A stretch of 57,382 nucleotides of DNA, taken from positions 1 to 57,382 of the forward strand of contig JAIXXV010000014.1 in assembly GCA_027490575.1 (NCBI GenBank), in the 5' to 3' direction. This stretch comes from a bacterium. GTDB taxonomy: Bacteria > Patescibacteriota > Minisyncoccia > Phycocordibacterales > CAIZLB01. Position 1 is the first letter of the stretch. The number at the start of each line of letters is the position of its first letter. The position numbers were made by a program, and so were the translations under genes. Positions 33,036-41,808 of this stretch are shown here, in pieces. The notes below the pieces were generated by a model. It searched no databases. It was not told where the DNA came from and saw nothing but the letters and a program-made list of their open reading frames with translations.

Positions 33036-34073
33036 CTACCGCAAGTACTTGTTTTTATTGGCCAAATGCTCTTTGTAGGTCTCGGCAAAATGATTTATAC
33101 CATTATTGTCAGATAAGTAAAAGAAATAGTCGTTCTTGATAGGTGTCAACACTGCCTCAATACTCATTAGCCCTGGATTTCCTATGGGTCCTGGTGGTAG
33201 ACCTCTTCTAGTATATGTATTGTATGGATGGTCAGTCCTAAGCTCCGCAAGTGTCAGCTCAGCCGAACCTTTACCAAGAAAATACATAAAAGTGGCGTCT
33301 ATTTGTAATGGCATATCTATATCAATACGTTTTTGTATTACATCAGCTACCTTACGCATATCTTCAAGACTTCTAACTTCTCTTTCAAGCATGGATGCAA
33401 TTGTTAGAATCTCATTCATTGATTTACCAGATGAATTTATCTGATCTTCAAACCTCCTTATCTTTCTATCAAATGTTGTCCTCATTTTTTTGACTATATT
33501 TTCCAATGAGTCCATTGGTGCGAAAAAGTAAGTGTCAGGAAAAAGATAACCTTCAAATTTTCTTAGATATTCTTCGGTTGTAGTAGCTGAAAGGTCAGGG
33601 TATTTAGCAGACAATATTTCTGATATCTTTTTTGAGTCAGATCCCTCAGGTATAGTTATCCTAACAGGCACATATCCAAAATCTCCTCGCATTATTCTTT
33701 TTGATACTGCAAATACATTTTGTGGTTCCTCGAAAAGATAAAAACCAGCCTTTACTCTATTTTCACCACCATATAGCACTGTTACACTTTGAAATACACT
33801 TGAGAATCTAACTACTCCTGAATTTTTAAGTTTTTTTGATATAGAATTGACGCTTTCTCCACTTACTATTTCAACGTAAAGTGGATTATCGGCGCTGAGT
33901 ACACTGGTGGGAATTCTAGGACCAGTTACAGAATATGCAAAAGCTATTAGGGCTACCATGATGGCTAATCCAAGCATCAAAAGAAAAAATGTCTTGTTTA
34001 CTTTTACTTTCTTAATCTTGCTTACGATTGACTTTATATATGATACTTTCTTTTCAGGTGTAATTTCATCCAT
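33036..34073 (-). CDS. mltG: Endolytic transglycosylase MltG (YceG-like), first copy
   Basis: MltG cuts nascent peptidoglycan strands at the membrane and sets glycan length. The protein has one N-terminal membrane helix (about 24-46, FFLLMLGLAIMVALIAFAY), a LysM-like N-terminal lobe (SGESVNSISKKLKNSGVV) and the YceG catalytic domain with TIASMLEREVRSLEDMRKVA carrying the active-site Glu. The C-terminus has the usual NTYTRRGLPPGPIGNPG and HFAETYKEHLANK. Length (345) is normal. It begins 11 bases after the 34085 gene. A second copy lies at 48297. Confidence 0.92.
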   Translation of the reverse strand: MDEITPEKKVSYIKSIVSKIKKVKVNKTFFLLMLGLAIMVALIAFAYSVTGPRIPTSVLSADNPLYVEIVSGESVNSISKKLKNSGVVRFSSVFQSVTVLYGGENRVKAGFYLFEEPQNVFAVSKRIMRGDFGYVPVRITIPEGSDSKKISEILSAKYPDLSATTTEEYLRKFEGYLFPDTYFFAPMDSLENIVKKMRTTFDRKIRRFEDQINSSGKSMNEILTIASMLEREVRSLEDMRKVADVIQKRIDIDMPLQIDATFMYFLGKGSAELTLAELRTDHPYNTYTRRGLPPGPIGNPGLMSIEAVLTPIKNDYFFYLSDNNGINHFAETYKEHLANKNKYLR

Positions 34074-34084
34074 ATTTATGTTGG

Positions 34085-35335
34085 CTATATTGGTAGGTTT
34101 GAAGGTGGTTCAACTTTCTTGGCTGAAACTCTTGATAATGAAGGTGTTCTGGCAACATCACCTGGGAAGTGAAATACAGTGGCTAGTTCTTCTGTGTTCA
34201 TTACGAAATAATCACCCTTGTATCCCCTAGGTATATACTCATTGTAAAAGAATGCTCTGTTTCTAAATAGCTCGAAAAGTTTTTTTCTTTGTGATATGAC
34301 TGATTCATGGTCGTCACTGTGCCAAAAGTGTTTCTTTTCAGGAGCTTTGTGGGCTTTGAAACTGTTGAGGTTTTGAGCGCCAAAAGGTCTAAGTGCGCCA
34401 CTAATGCCCGCTTGAGTAGTACTTCTATATGACGCAAGTGTTGCAACGTAAACTGCCCTGATGGCACAGTCAAAAGGAACCTTAGCAATACTTTTCTCTA
34501 TGGCTTCTACAGCTGCCTTTTCACCTTGAGTCAAAGACATGAGGGCTGGATTCATCGGTTTTTCTTTATCTATCTTCAGGTCACGCTTTGTGCGCTTTTT
34601 GATATCTTCATTTGCAAAATATTTCCAGTCAACTTTATCAAACCATGTATCAGGCTTCTTCTGATCTTTTGTATGAGCTCTGATACATATTTGGAACCAA
34701 ACATTTTCACCCTTTCTTAGTGAACCAAGGAACTCTATGACAGGGGTTATGGGGTCTATCTTGTATTCTTCTTTTTGGTCTTCAGATAGGCCGTAGTCTA
34801 CATATGTCTTTATGGGCAAATGTGATACTTCTGATTTTTTGAATTCGCATCCCCAATACTGGTACTTGGTTGGGTCATAAGGAATGAGCTTTGTATAGTC
34901 AACATCAGTAACATCTGCAATTTCTATATCAGGATATTGTGAGTATAGGTTGGTTTCTATCATGTCTTTAAACTTCTCCTTTGCCCAGATGAAAAATCTA
35001 ACAGAGCCGTTGACGGAAGCTATCTCCAATGAAAACCAAGATCTAACAGAACCTTTTATGTATTTGTCCATCCAAGTACCCTCGCCTCCTGGTTGAAAAA
35101 GAGAGTTTATAAATATCTCCATTGCAAGTGGCGATTTTGTCATTATTTTAGGGATCTTCAGTTCAAGTAGAACGTATTTTTGATTTGCAAAAAACTTGGC
35201 TCTTACATAAGCAACCCAATTTGACCAAAAAGACTGTATCAGCACTACAGGTATCACTATTATAATCGCAATGTAAAGTACTCTTAGGAAAGTAATGAAA
35301 ACTATACTCGTTTCTATAGAACTTGAAGGGCTCAT
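34085..35335 (-). CDS. Membrane protein resembling the N-terminal part of secretion/conjugation ATPases
   Basis: A single N-terminal membrane helix (about 14-38, LRVLYIAIIIVIPVVLIQSF) is followed by about 375 soluble residues. The region FHFPGDVARTPSLSRVSAKK and the terminal EPPSNLPI resemble the segment before the ATPase domain of VirB4/TraG-like proteins, but no Walker A or B motif follows, because the protein ends there. It may be a stand-alone partner of a type IV secretion or HerA-like ATPase encoded elsewhere. It precedes mltG, a cell-wall enzyme, which fits an envelope role. A near-leaderless -10 precedes the ATG. Confidence 0.55.
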   Translation of the reverse strand: MSPSSSIETSIVFITFLRVLYIAIIIVIPVVLIQSFWSNWVAYVRAKFFANQKYVLLELKIPKIMTKSPLAMEIFINSLFQPGGEGTWMDKYIKGSVRSWFSLEIASVNGSVRFFIWAKEKFKDMIETNLYSQYPDIEIADVTDVDYTKLIPYDPTKYQYWGCEFKKSEVSHLPIKTYVDYGLSEDQKEEYKIDPITPVIEFLGSLRKGENVWFQICIRAHTKDQKKPDTWFDKVDWKYFANEDIKKRTKRDLKIDKEKPMNPALMSLTQGEKAAVEAIEKSIAKVPFDCAIRAVYVATLASYRSTTQAGISGALRPFGAQNLNSFKAHKAPEKKHFWHSDDHESVISQRKKLFELFRNRAFFYNEYIPRGYKGDYFVMNTEELATVFHFPGDVARTPSLSRVSAKKVEPPSNLPI

Positions 35336-35345
35336 AATCTTGTAG

Positions 35346-35351
35346 ATTATA
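35346..35351 (-). promoter_or_regulatory. Extended -10 of the 34085 gene, near-leaderless
   Basis: TGTTATAAT on the minus strand with 10 bases to the ATG at 35335. Confidence 0.45.
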
Positions 35352-35368
35352 ACACAAGACTAGTTCAA

Positions 35369-35414
35369 TAAAAAACACCCGTTTGAGCAAGATTGCTTTA
35401 CGGATGTTTTTTTC
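35369..35414 (-). terminator. Bidirectional hairpin terminator after the 35457 gene
   Basis: ACACCCGT and ACGGATGT (one mismatch) pair around an 17-base loop, with A-runs and T-runs on both sides. On the minus strand it ends the sigma4-HARE gene. Confidence 0.65.
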
Positions 35415-35456
35415 TTCCTTAGTCGCTGATAGTATCCACAGCCCAACAACTAACTC

Positions 35457-36503
35457 TTAACCATTGACTGCTACAAGGTGATATTTACCGTCTTTGTTCT
35501 TCTTGAATACTTTAGAGTTTTGCAGGTTTACAAGTATAGTGTTTTCTTTAACATATCTCTCCTTCATAACTTTTTGAATGATATCGTCTTTAGAAAGTGG
35601 TCCATGTTTATCAAGCATCTTTACGATAACGTCTTTTACTACTCCACTTGCATAACCCCACTCTGTAAGAGCGTAAAGTCCTCTACCTACTAGTACAAAT
35701 CTGTCATCTTTGATCAACTCATTGTGAGTAGTTGCAATGTGAGCTTTTTTGTTGAAAAGTTTTTCTATAAGCTTTGCAATATCTCTGAAATGTATTGGTG
35801 AACCGTGCTTTCTCATTGCAAGAAAAGCGTAGTCTCTTATACCTTTAGTTTTAACGTTTTGAGAACTTGACTTACCCCATTCACCTAGTGGATTTTTAGA
35901 TATTTGTTTTGAAATATTCAACCATCTCTTTGCAACCTCTTCATTTCTGAATTTTTCATTGACATCCTTTAGGTGCTCTAGAAAATCCTCTATAATCTCA
36001 GACTCAGGGATAAGTTGGTCATCCTTTAGGTTTGAGTATAGTTTTCTGATAGCTTCATGTATCTTTTTAGATAGCTGAGTATCAACGTGCCATCTGTGCT
36101 TGAACTCAGTGTCTTCTTTCTCTTTCTTAAATGCGTCACCTATAACTAGTAAAAAATGCAAATGATTTTTTGAGCTCTGATCCTTTGCAAAATGAGCTAA
36201 AAGTTCTTCTTCACCTACCATGCCACCTATGTTATGAACAGCATCATGTAGCTCCTGGAACACATCTTTTTCTTGCTTGTAGTAAGCAGACTTTCTGATG
36301 TTTTGAAGTGCAGCATGCTCTATCTGTCTAACTCTCTCTCTAGTGATGCTGTACATGTCTCCTATGGCTTCTAGGGTCATCCTTTCGTTGTCTTTGTCTA
36401 GTCCATATCTCTTAGTAACCACAAGCTTTGCTCTATCAGAAAGAGCTGACATAAGTCGCTTTGTTACATTTTTTGGTTTAAATGATAGTGTGATTGTAGC
36501 CAT
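35457..36503 (-). CDS. Sigma-70 region 4 fused to a HARE-HTH domain
   Basis: Residues about 15-75 are a sigma-70 region 4: ALSDRAKLVVTKRYGL, then LEAIGDMYSITRERVRQIEH, which is the helix-turn-helix that reads -35 elements. Sigma region 2, needed for -10 recognition and melting, is absent. Residues about 222-290 (YAFLAMRKHGSPIHFRDIAK to LVGRGLYALTEWGY) match the HARE-HTH winged helix seen in the RpoE delta subunit of Firmicutes. The combination suggests an RNA-polymerase-associated regulator rather than a full sigma factor. It has its own terminator, while leuS lies upstream. Similar fusions are known in CPR genomes. Confidence 0.8.
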   Translation of the reverse strand: MATITLSFKPKNVTKRLMSALSDRAKLVVTKRYGLDKDNERMTLEAIGDMYSITRERVRQIEHAALQNIRKSAYYKQEKDVFQELHDAVHNIGGMVGEEELLAHFAKDQSSKNHLHFLLVIGDAFKKEKEDTEFKHRWHVDTQLSKKIHEAIRKLYSNLKDDQLIPESEIIEDFLEHLKDVNEKFRNEEVAKRWLNISKQISKNPLGEWGKSSSQNVKTKGIRDYAFLAMRKHGSPIHFRDIAKLIEKLFNKKAHIATTHNELIKDDRFVLVGRGLYALTEWGYASGVVKDVIVKMLDKHGPLSKDDIIQKVMKERYVKENTILVNLQNSKVFKKNKDGKYHLVAVNG

Positions 36504-36594
36504 ATATTTATTGATTGTTGTTAAGTTGTATCACGAATGCCCAATTAAGTCAATAATCTGTCAAGTGGGGAGATTTTATCATAAATGATACCAA

Positions 36595-39045
36595 TTACAC
36601 AATAATATTTATCAACCTTCCTTTAACGTATATTACATTTTTTGGTGTAGCACCCTCAAGCTTTGCAACTATTTCTGGTAGCAAAAGAGCCTTAGACTTC
36701 ATGTCTTCATCTGGTAACTCAGGGGTTTCAAAAACTGCCCTAAGTTTACTATTGATTTGTACCACTATCTTGTACATTCCTGAATCAAGTTTAGCAGGGT
36801 TATATTTTGGCCAAGGTTCAGTGTGAATACTTTTTTTATTACCTAGTTTTGACCAGATTTCTTCAGATATATGAGGTGCAAATGGTGCCAGTAGCTTTAT
36901 AAATACTTCATAATCAGAGCGAGTAACTGTCGGAGCTTTCTCAAAAGCATTTAACAAAATCATCATAGTAGATATGGCTGTGTTGAATCCCATACTTTCT
37001 ATGTCATCACCAACTTTCTTGATTGTCTTATGGACCAATGATTCTAGTTCTTTGTCCACCGTTTCGCCTGAGTTTGTCTTTGCAGCTGAGGTCTTACCAG
37101 ATTTCAAATCAACTTTATTGAACAAGTTGAAAACTCTTTCTATAAACCTCCTCGAGCCGATAATACTTGATGTATCCCAGGCCACTTGTTGGTCAAAAGG
37201 ACCCATAAACATTTGATAAACTCTAAGTGTGTCAGCGCCATATACCTTGATAACATCATCAGGGTTTACAACATTGCCAAGTGATTTAGACATCTTTACA
37301 CCACCTTCAGCCAAGATCATACCGTGAGCTGTTCTCTTTGCATAAGGCTCATTTTCGTCCACTACTCCTATGTCGAAAAGGAACTTGTGCCAAAACCTCG
37401 AGTACAAAAGGTGTAGAGTAGTATGTTCCATACCTCCGTTATACCAGTCGACTGGATTCCAGGCTTTAAGTTTTTCAGGAGATGCCAATTGCTTGTCATT
37501 TTTGGTGTCTGTGTATCTCAAGTAATACCAACTAGAACCCGCCCAGTTTGGCATTGTGTCTGTTTCCCTCTTTGCTTTTGCATTACAAACAGGGCATTTT
37601 GTGTTAACCCATTTATCAACTTTTGAAAGTGGTGATTCACCATCATCTGTCGGTTCGTACTTAGCAACTTTAGGAAGTTTTACAGGCAAATCTTTTTCAG
37701 GTACCGGTACCCATCCACAATCAGGACAATTTATCATCGGTATAGGCTCACCCCAATATCTTTGTCTTGAAAATACCCAGTCTCTAAGCTTGTATTTTGT
37801 TACAATCTTTCCGCCTACAGAGTCTGTGATAGCTTTTTTTGCTGTTTCTGAGTCCATATCGTCGAACTTGCCTGAGTTTGTGAGGATACCTTCTTCGGTT
37901 ACAACTCTTTTGATCTCGAGTCCATACTTCTTCGCAAACTGAAAATCTCTCTCATCATGAGCTGGAACTGCCATAACAGCACCTGTTCCATAAGTTGCTA
38001 GTACATAGTCAGCAATCCAAACAGAGACTTTTTCACCATTTGCTGGATTTATGGCAAATACTCCGTCGAGCTTTACTCCAGTTTTTTCTTTACCTTCAGC
38101 TGTTCTGTCCATATCGTCTTTGGCCTTTGCCTGGTCAATATATTTTTGAACCTCTTCTTTGTTTTTGATATTGTCCCAAAGTGATTTTACTAGCTGTGCT
38201 TCAGGTGCCAACACAACGTATGTAACGCCAAAAAGTGTATCAGCTCTTGTTGTGAATGCTTTTATATTAAAATCGGTGCCTTCTACTTTAAAATCAATCT
38301 CAGAACCAACACTCTTTCCAATCCAGTTTCTTTGTTGGATTTTTATTCTCTCTAGATAGTCAACATCATCAAGGTCTTTATCAAGCCTGTCTGCGTATTT
38401 TGTTATGGCAAGCATCCATTGGTCCTTTTCCTTTTTTATCACTTGAGTTCCACATCTCTCACAACACCCATTAACAACTTCCTCATTTGCAAGACCTATC
38501 TTATCCTTTGGGCACCAGTTTATGGTTATCTTGTCTTTATATGCCAGACCTTTTTTGAACATTTGCAAAAATATCCACTGCGTCCACTTATAGTATGCTG
38601 GGTCAGTAGTATTTATTTCTCTAGACCAGTCAAAAGATATGCCGACAGATTTCAACTGTCTTCTAAATGTATCAGTGTTCTGCTTCGTCGCCTTCTGAGG
38701 ATCAATACCCGTCTTGATTGCATAGTTTTCAGTAGGAAGACCAAATGCGTCCCATCCCATAGGAAACAATACGTTTTTGCCTTCAGCCCTCTTCTTTCTA
38801 CTCACTATATCCATCGCTGTATAGCTTCTAGTGTGACCTGTATGCAGTCCTGCTCCAGATGGGAATGGAAATTCTACCAGTGCAAAAAATTTGTTTTGGC
38901 GATCTTTTATAGCCTTAGAGTCACTTGCCTTATAGATACCTGATTTGTCCCAGGCCTTTTGCCACTTTTTCTCTATCTTTAAATGATCGTATTGCTCAAT
39001 TTTCCGATTACCTTGATTATCTTTGTTAGCCTTGGCGTTTTTCAT
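36595..39045 (-). CDS. leuS: Leucyl-tRNA synthetase
   Basis: LeuRS is a class I synthetase with an editing domain. The HIGH-type motif is in FPFPSGAGLHTGHTRSYTA (about 53-71), followed by LFPMGWDAFGLPTENYA. The CP1 editing domain has FTTRADTLFGVTYVVLAPE and the AVPAHDERDFQFAKKY segment. A zinc-type pair CPDCGWVPV and CPVC is seen, and the KMSKS loop is KMSKSLGNVVNPDDVI. The length (816) is close to the normal bacterial size. Its first 20 bases overlap the end of the upstream DUF2157 gene, suggesting coupled translation. Confidence 0.96.
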   Translation of the reverse strand: MKNAKANKDNQGNRKIEQYDHLKIEKKWQKAWDKSGIYKASDSKAIKDRQNKFFALVEFPFPSGAGLHTGHTRSYTAMDIVSRKKRAEGKNVLFPMGWDAFGLPTENYAIKTGIDPQKATKQNTDTFRRQLKSVGISFDWSREINTTDPAYYKWTQWIFLQMFKKGLAYKDKITINWCPKDKIGLANEEVVNGCCERCGTQVIKKEKDQWMLAITKYADRLDKDLDDVDYLERIKIQQRNWIGKSVGSEIDFKVEGTDFNIKAFTTRADTLFGVTYVVLAPEAQLVKSLWDNIKNKEEVQKYIDQAKAKDDMDRTAEGKEKTGVKLDGVFAINPANGEKVSVWIADYVLATYGTGAVMAVPAHDERDFQFAKKYGLEIKRVVTEEGILTNSGKFDDMDSETAKKAITDSVGGKIVTKYKLRDWVFSRQRYWGEPIPMINCPDCGWVPVPEKDLPVKLPKVAKYEPTDDGESPLSKVDKWVNTKCPVCNAKAKRETDTMPNWAGSSWYYLRYTDTKNDKQLASPEKLKAWNPVDWYNGGMEHTTLHLLYSRFWHKFLFDIGVVDENEPYAKRTAHGMILAEGGVKMSKSLGNVVNPDDVIKVYGADTLRVYQMFMGPFDQQVAWDTSSIIGSRRFIERVFNLFNKVDLKSGKTSAAKTNSGETVDKELESLVHKTIKKVGDDIESMGFNTAISTMMILLNAFEKAPTVTRSDYEVFIKLLAPFAPHISEEIWSKLGNKKSIHTEPWPKYNPAKLDSGMYKIVVQINSKLRAVFETPELPDEDMKSKALLLPEIVAKLEGATPKNVIYVKGRLINIIV

Positions 39046-40057
39046 TGTTGATGTATTTTTTGTTTAGATAATATGTAGCATATCCGAGGCCAATAATCAA
39101 AAAGCCGATGAGTACAAGTAGTAGTGACCAACTAATACTTCCAGCAAAGTATTGAGCAGATATTTTGATAAGGTAGATAGCGACTGCTATAGAAGATACT
39201 ATTAGAGTGGCTGTTGAACGCATTGAAACACTAAGAGAAATAGCACCTATGGCTATGAATGCATATAGGAAGTTCCAAATACCACCTAGAAAGAGAGCTG
39301 AAAATAGAAATAGGATAAATGATACGAGAGTAAATAGTTTAGAAAGAGAGTATTCCTTTTGAGAAAATTTCAGCCAATGGCCATATGCAAAGTAACCAAG
39401 TGCTATGACCATGGATGTGAACACTACTGTATCCTTTATAAATCCAAATCTAAATCCTGTACCACGTAGCATTTCTGCAACTATCGAGTAGATAAGCCAA
39501 GTTGCGAATATTGCTGAAAAAACATGCAGCACTTTCTTTTTTGTAACATAAAGTGCAGATGCAGATACCAAAAGTGATACAAGTGATATAACAATACTGA
39601 TAACAGCAACTGATACAGTATCGTAAAATGCTAGCTCAGAAAGTAAGATGTTTAGGCCAAGTGGAAACAAAACGGCTGATATTGCAAAGTAAACCTGAGT
39701 AGGTATTGCGCTGATAGCTTTTATACTCTGCTTTTCAGGCGCAGACTGCTGTCCAACTGTAGAAGATATTTTGAATGTATAAAAAGCAAGAACATGAGAA
39801 ATCAACGCTATGCCAAGTGTAGAAAGTAGTCTGCCTACTACGCCTATAGCATCCCAGTTTTGAGAAAGTAGAACTATTACACCAACAAGTACAATCAGGC
39901 CTCCAATTCCAAACAAAACCTTTGTAACAATATTGGTCTTGTCTTCATTGCTCTGCGGCGTTGTGGCAGAAAGCTCATTTGTCAGACTTTTTAGCTGACT
40001 TATAGTTATCTCACCTGTCTCAACTCCTTTTTTAATTTGTTCTATAAGATTGTTCAT
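39026..40057 (-). CDS. DUF2157-type multi-pass membrane protein
   Basis: The N-terminal 40 residues (EQIKKGVETGEITISQLKSL) are followed by eight or so membrane helices, starting with VLFGIGGLIVLVGVIVLLSQNWD, a hallmark of DUF2157 proteins. The function of the family is unknown. It overlaps leuS downstream by 20 bases and lies 37 bases after a small single-pass protein, so the three are likely co-transcribed. Small and hydrophobic residues dominate, and there is no obvious catalytic motif. Confidence 0.7.
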   Translation of the reverse strand: MNNLIEQIKKGVETGEITISQLKSLTNELSATTPQSNEDKTNIVTKVLFGIGGLIVLVGVIVLLSQNWDAIGVVGRLLSTLGIALISHVLAFYTFKISSTVGQQSAPEKQSIKAISAIPTQVYFAISAVLFPLGLNILLSELAFYDTVSVAVISIVISLVSLLVSASALYVTKKKVLHVFSAIFATWLIYSIVAEMLRGTGFRFGFIKDTVVFTSMVIALGYFAYGHWLKFSQKEYSLSKLFTLVSFILFLFSALFLGGIWNFLYAFIAIGAISLSVSMRSTATLIVSSIAVAIYLIKISAQYFAGSISWSLLLVLIGFLIIGLGYATYYLNKKYINNEKRQG

Positions 40058-40094
40058 GTTTTTATTGCTATTTTATTTTTTGTTAATAATTATT

Positions 40095-40715
40095 TTAGTT
40101 TCCTTTAATGTTTTGATCTACCCAGCCTATGAATCTAAAATCATTTTCATTGTAATAACTTTGGCTGGTAGAAGTTTCTGTTTCAATGCGTCTCACTGGA
40201 TTGCCGTTTTTTATCAAGAACACACCGCTTCTGTTGTCTGAACCGCCAAATATATCCAGCAGACTTCCACTGCTGTATCTTGTGCTAACTCTATATCCAT
40301 CAGGAGATGTATTTATATCTAGTATCTTGATATCTGATAGCTGATCAGCTGATATCTTTCTCGATGTATTGGTTTGAAAGTCAAAAACAAATAAATCTGG
40401 AGCTGTTCTGAATACCATAGGTTGGCCACTACATGCTTTCATACGAACAAGCTCAGGGTCTTCTTCTCCTGAGTCCGCAATATAGAAATCTCTAAGTGCT
40501 ATGCTTCCGTCCGCACTGATTTGATAGTATTTTTCATATACGATGCAATCATTTCCACGAAATATGTATTGGTTATTTGCAGAATTCTCTGAGTATAAGA
40601 AATTGTAGTCAGACTTACTAAAAACCTTCGGCATATATGACAATGCACCTATGACAAGTACCAAAAGTATAGGTGCCCCGATAGCTACGTAAAAAGGAAT
40701 GTTCTCTTTTTTCAT
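40095..40715 (-). CDS. Single-pass membrane protein, 206 residues, unknown
   Basis: An N-terminal helix (FYVAIGAPILLVLVIGALSY, residues 8-27) anchors an extracytoplasmic domain with a beta-rich pattern (FLIKNGNPVRRIETE, VFDFQTNTSRKISADQL, NTSPDGYRVSTRYSSGS) that recalls beta-propeller-like or WD-type blades, though only one or two blades' worth of sequence is present. I do not recognise a family. It heads the short operon with the DUF2157 protein. An extended -10 (TGGTATAAT) ends 7 bases before the ATG. Confidence 0.65.
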   Translation of the reverse strand: MKKENIPFYVAIGAPILLVLVIGALSYMPKVFSKSDYNFLYSENSANNQYIFRGNDCIVYEKYYQISADGSIALRDFYIADSGEEDPELVRMKACSGQPMVFRTAPDLFVFDFQTNTSRKISADQLSDIKILDINTSPDGYRVSTRYSSGSLLDIFGGSDNRSGVFLIKNGNPVRRIETETSTSQSYYNENDFRFIGWVDQNIKGN

Positions 40716-40722
40716 AATGGTT

Positions 40723-40728
40723 ATTATA
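40723..40728 (-). promoter_or_regulatory. Extended -10 of the 40095 gene, leaderless layout
   Basis: TGGTATAAT on the minus strand with 7 bases to the ATG at 40715. Confidence 0.55.
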
Positions 40729-40806
40729 CCATGAATAATGTGCTGTGTATCAGAGGAGATCTAGGTGGCGTAGGGTTTTTTCAGAATGGTATGAAATATG
40801 TTTAAT

Positions 40807-40838
40807 AAAAAAACCGTCAGGATTTGTGGTCCTGACGG
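40807..40838 (-). terminator. Intrinsic terminator of the 40849 gene
   Basis: A perfect 9-bp stem CCGTCAGGA/TCCTGACGG with a 7-base loop, followed by seven T on the minus strand. Confidence 0.9.
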
Positions 40839-40848
40839 GGCAAGCATT

Positions 40849-41676
40849 TTACTGTCCGATGCTTGAATCATAACTAACTGTAATTTTTGGCTTTTTGCTG
40901 AACTTATATCCATGCAGACCTGGGTTCACAGATGACGAAAATGAATGAAGGACCTTCAGAGGAACGTCTTTTCCTTCATCAAACTCGTCACTTGGAAATC
41001 CTGAGACAACCCTCTCTAGGTTGTAGTAAAGATACTCATCCATCTTTTTAAGTCCACCCGCCGGGTCGCTTTTGGTTTTAAAGGATATGTTTGAAATATT
41101 ATCCATGTCGACTACTGATGAATATTCCAGAACAGCAACAACGGGCACTGAGTCTTTTGTCTCTGTGGAGACAGTTACCCACCTGGCATAGTTAGTCGTC
41201 GAAACAGAGCTAATGTTCACTTCTATATCGCTTCTTTTAGCATTGCTGAGTGAGTTTACAAAGATCGGACTACTTAGGTCATTACCGTGATAACTATAGA
41301 GTACCAACCATGAAAAGAGTGGTTTAGGACTCCAAAGTACGAATGACATCATAAAGTTTCCAACCGTGAATAGCACAAATACCATTTTGGTCATGGAAAA
41401 CGTTCTACTTTGCCCAGACTCAGGAACAATGATACTTGCTATGATGAAGATCAGAAGTACCATCGCTGATCCTAGGTGTATGGGCTCCGCTATACCAATC
41501 CTGTCACCTGCAAAATCCGTCGGGGCGATGTAAAGTGATATGGCGTACAGAGCAAGAAGTGACATCGGCAACCACCAACACTTAACTAATTTCCATGCTA
41601 GTTTACCAGCAATTGCCAGAAAGTTCCAAAATTTAACAAACTTATCAGCTGACTGAGTGGATTCAACATTATTCAT
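40849..41676 (-). CDS. Three-helix membrane protein, paralog of the 41809 gene
   Basis: The N-terminal half has three membrane helices (around LPMSLLALYAISLYIA, LGSAMVLLIFIIASIIV and KMVFVLFTVGNFMMSFVLW). The soluble C-terminal part starts with DLSSPIFVNSLSNAK, which lines up with DISTPVWVNPFSSHK in the next gene, and both end with a similar G-Y-x-x-x-x-F-x-x-x-x-x-V-S-Y segment. This shows a tandem duplication. The C-terminal domain has a loose resemblance to SPFH/prohibitin domains, but I would not assign it. No Shine-Dalgarno site is seen, and it has its own terminator. Confidence 0.65.
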   Translation of the reverse strand: MNNVESTQSADKFVKFWNFLAIAGKLAWKLVKCWWLPMSLLALYAISLYIAPTDFAGDRIGIAEPIHLGSAMVLLIFIIASIIVPESGQSRTFSMTKMVFVLFTVGNFMMSFVLWSPKPLFSWLVLYSYHGNDLSSPIFVNSLSNAKRSDIEVNISSVSTTNYARWVTVSTETKDSVPVVAVLEYSSVVDMDNISNISFKTKSDPAGGLKKMDEYLYYNLERVVSGFPSDEFDEGKDVPLKVLHSFSSSVNPGLHGYKFSKKPKITVSYDSSIGQ

Positions 41677-41758
41677 AACACAAAGAACGGGTTTTGTTTT
41701 GACCCTTTGATATATTGCTTTTTTAGATTATCTTTGTCAAATAACTAACTTATAAAAT

Positions 41759-41790
41759 AAAAAGTGCCAGCAACTCTCGCTGCTGGCACT
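41759..41790 (-). terminator. Intrinsic terminator of the 41809 gene
   Basis: A perfect 10-bp stem AGTGCCAGCA/TGCTGGCACT with an 8-base loop, then TTTTTA on the minus strand. Confidence 0.9.
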
Positions 41791-41808
41791 GTAGCCCATC
41801 ACTTGTGA

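Noticed and set aside
37556-38943. Plus-strand open frames opposite leuS
   Set aside because: Antisense shadows of a clear synthetase gene; compositions are Phe/Ser/Leu-rich as expected for the complement of AT-rich coding DNA.
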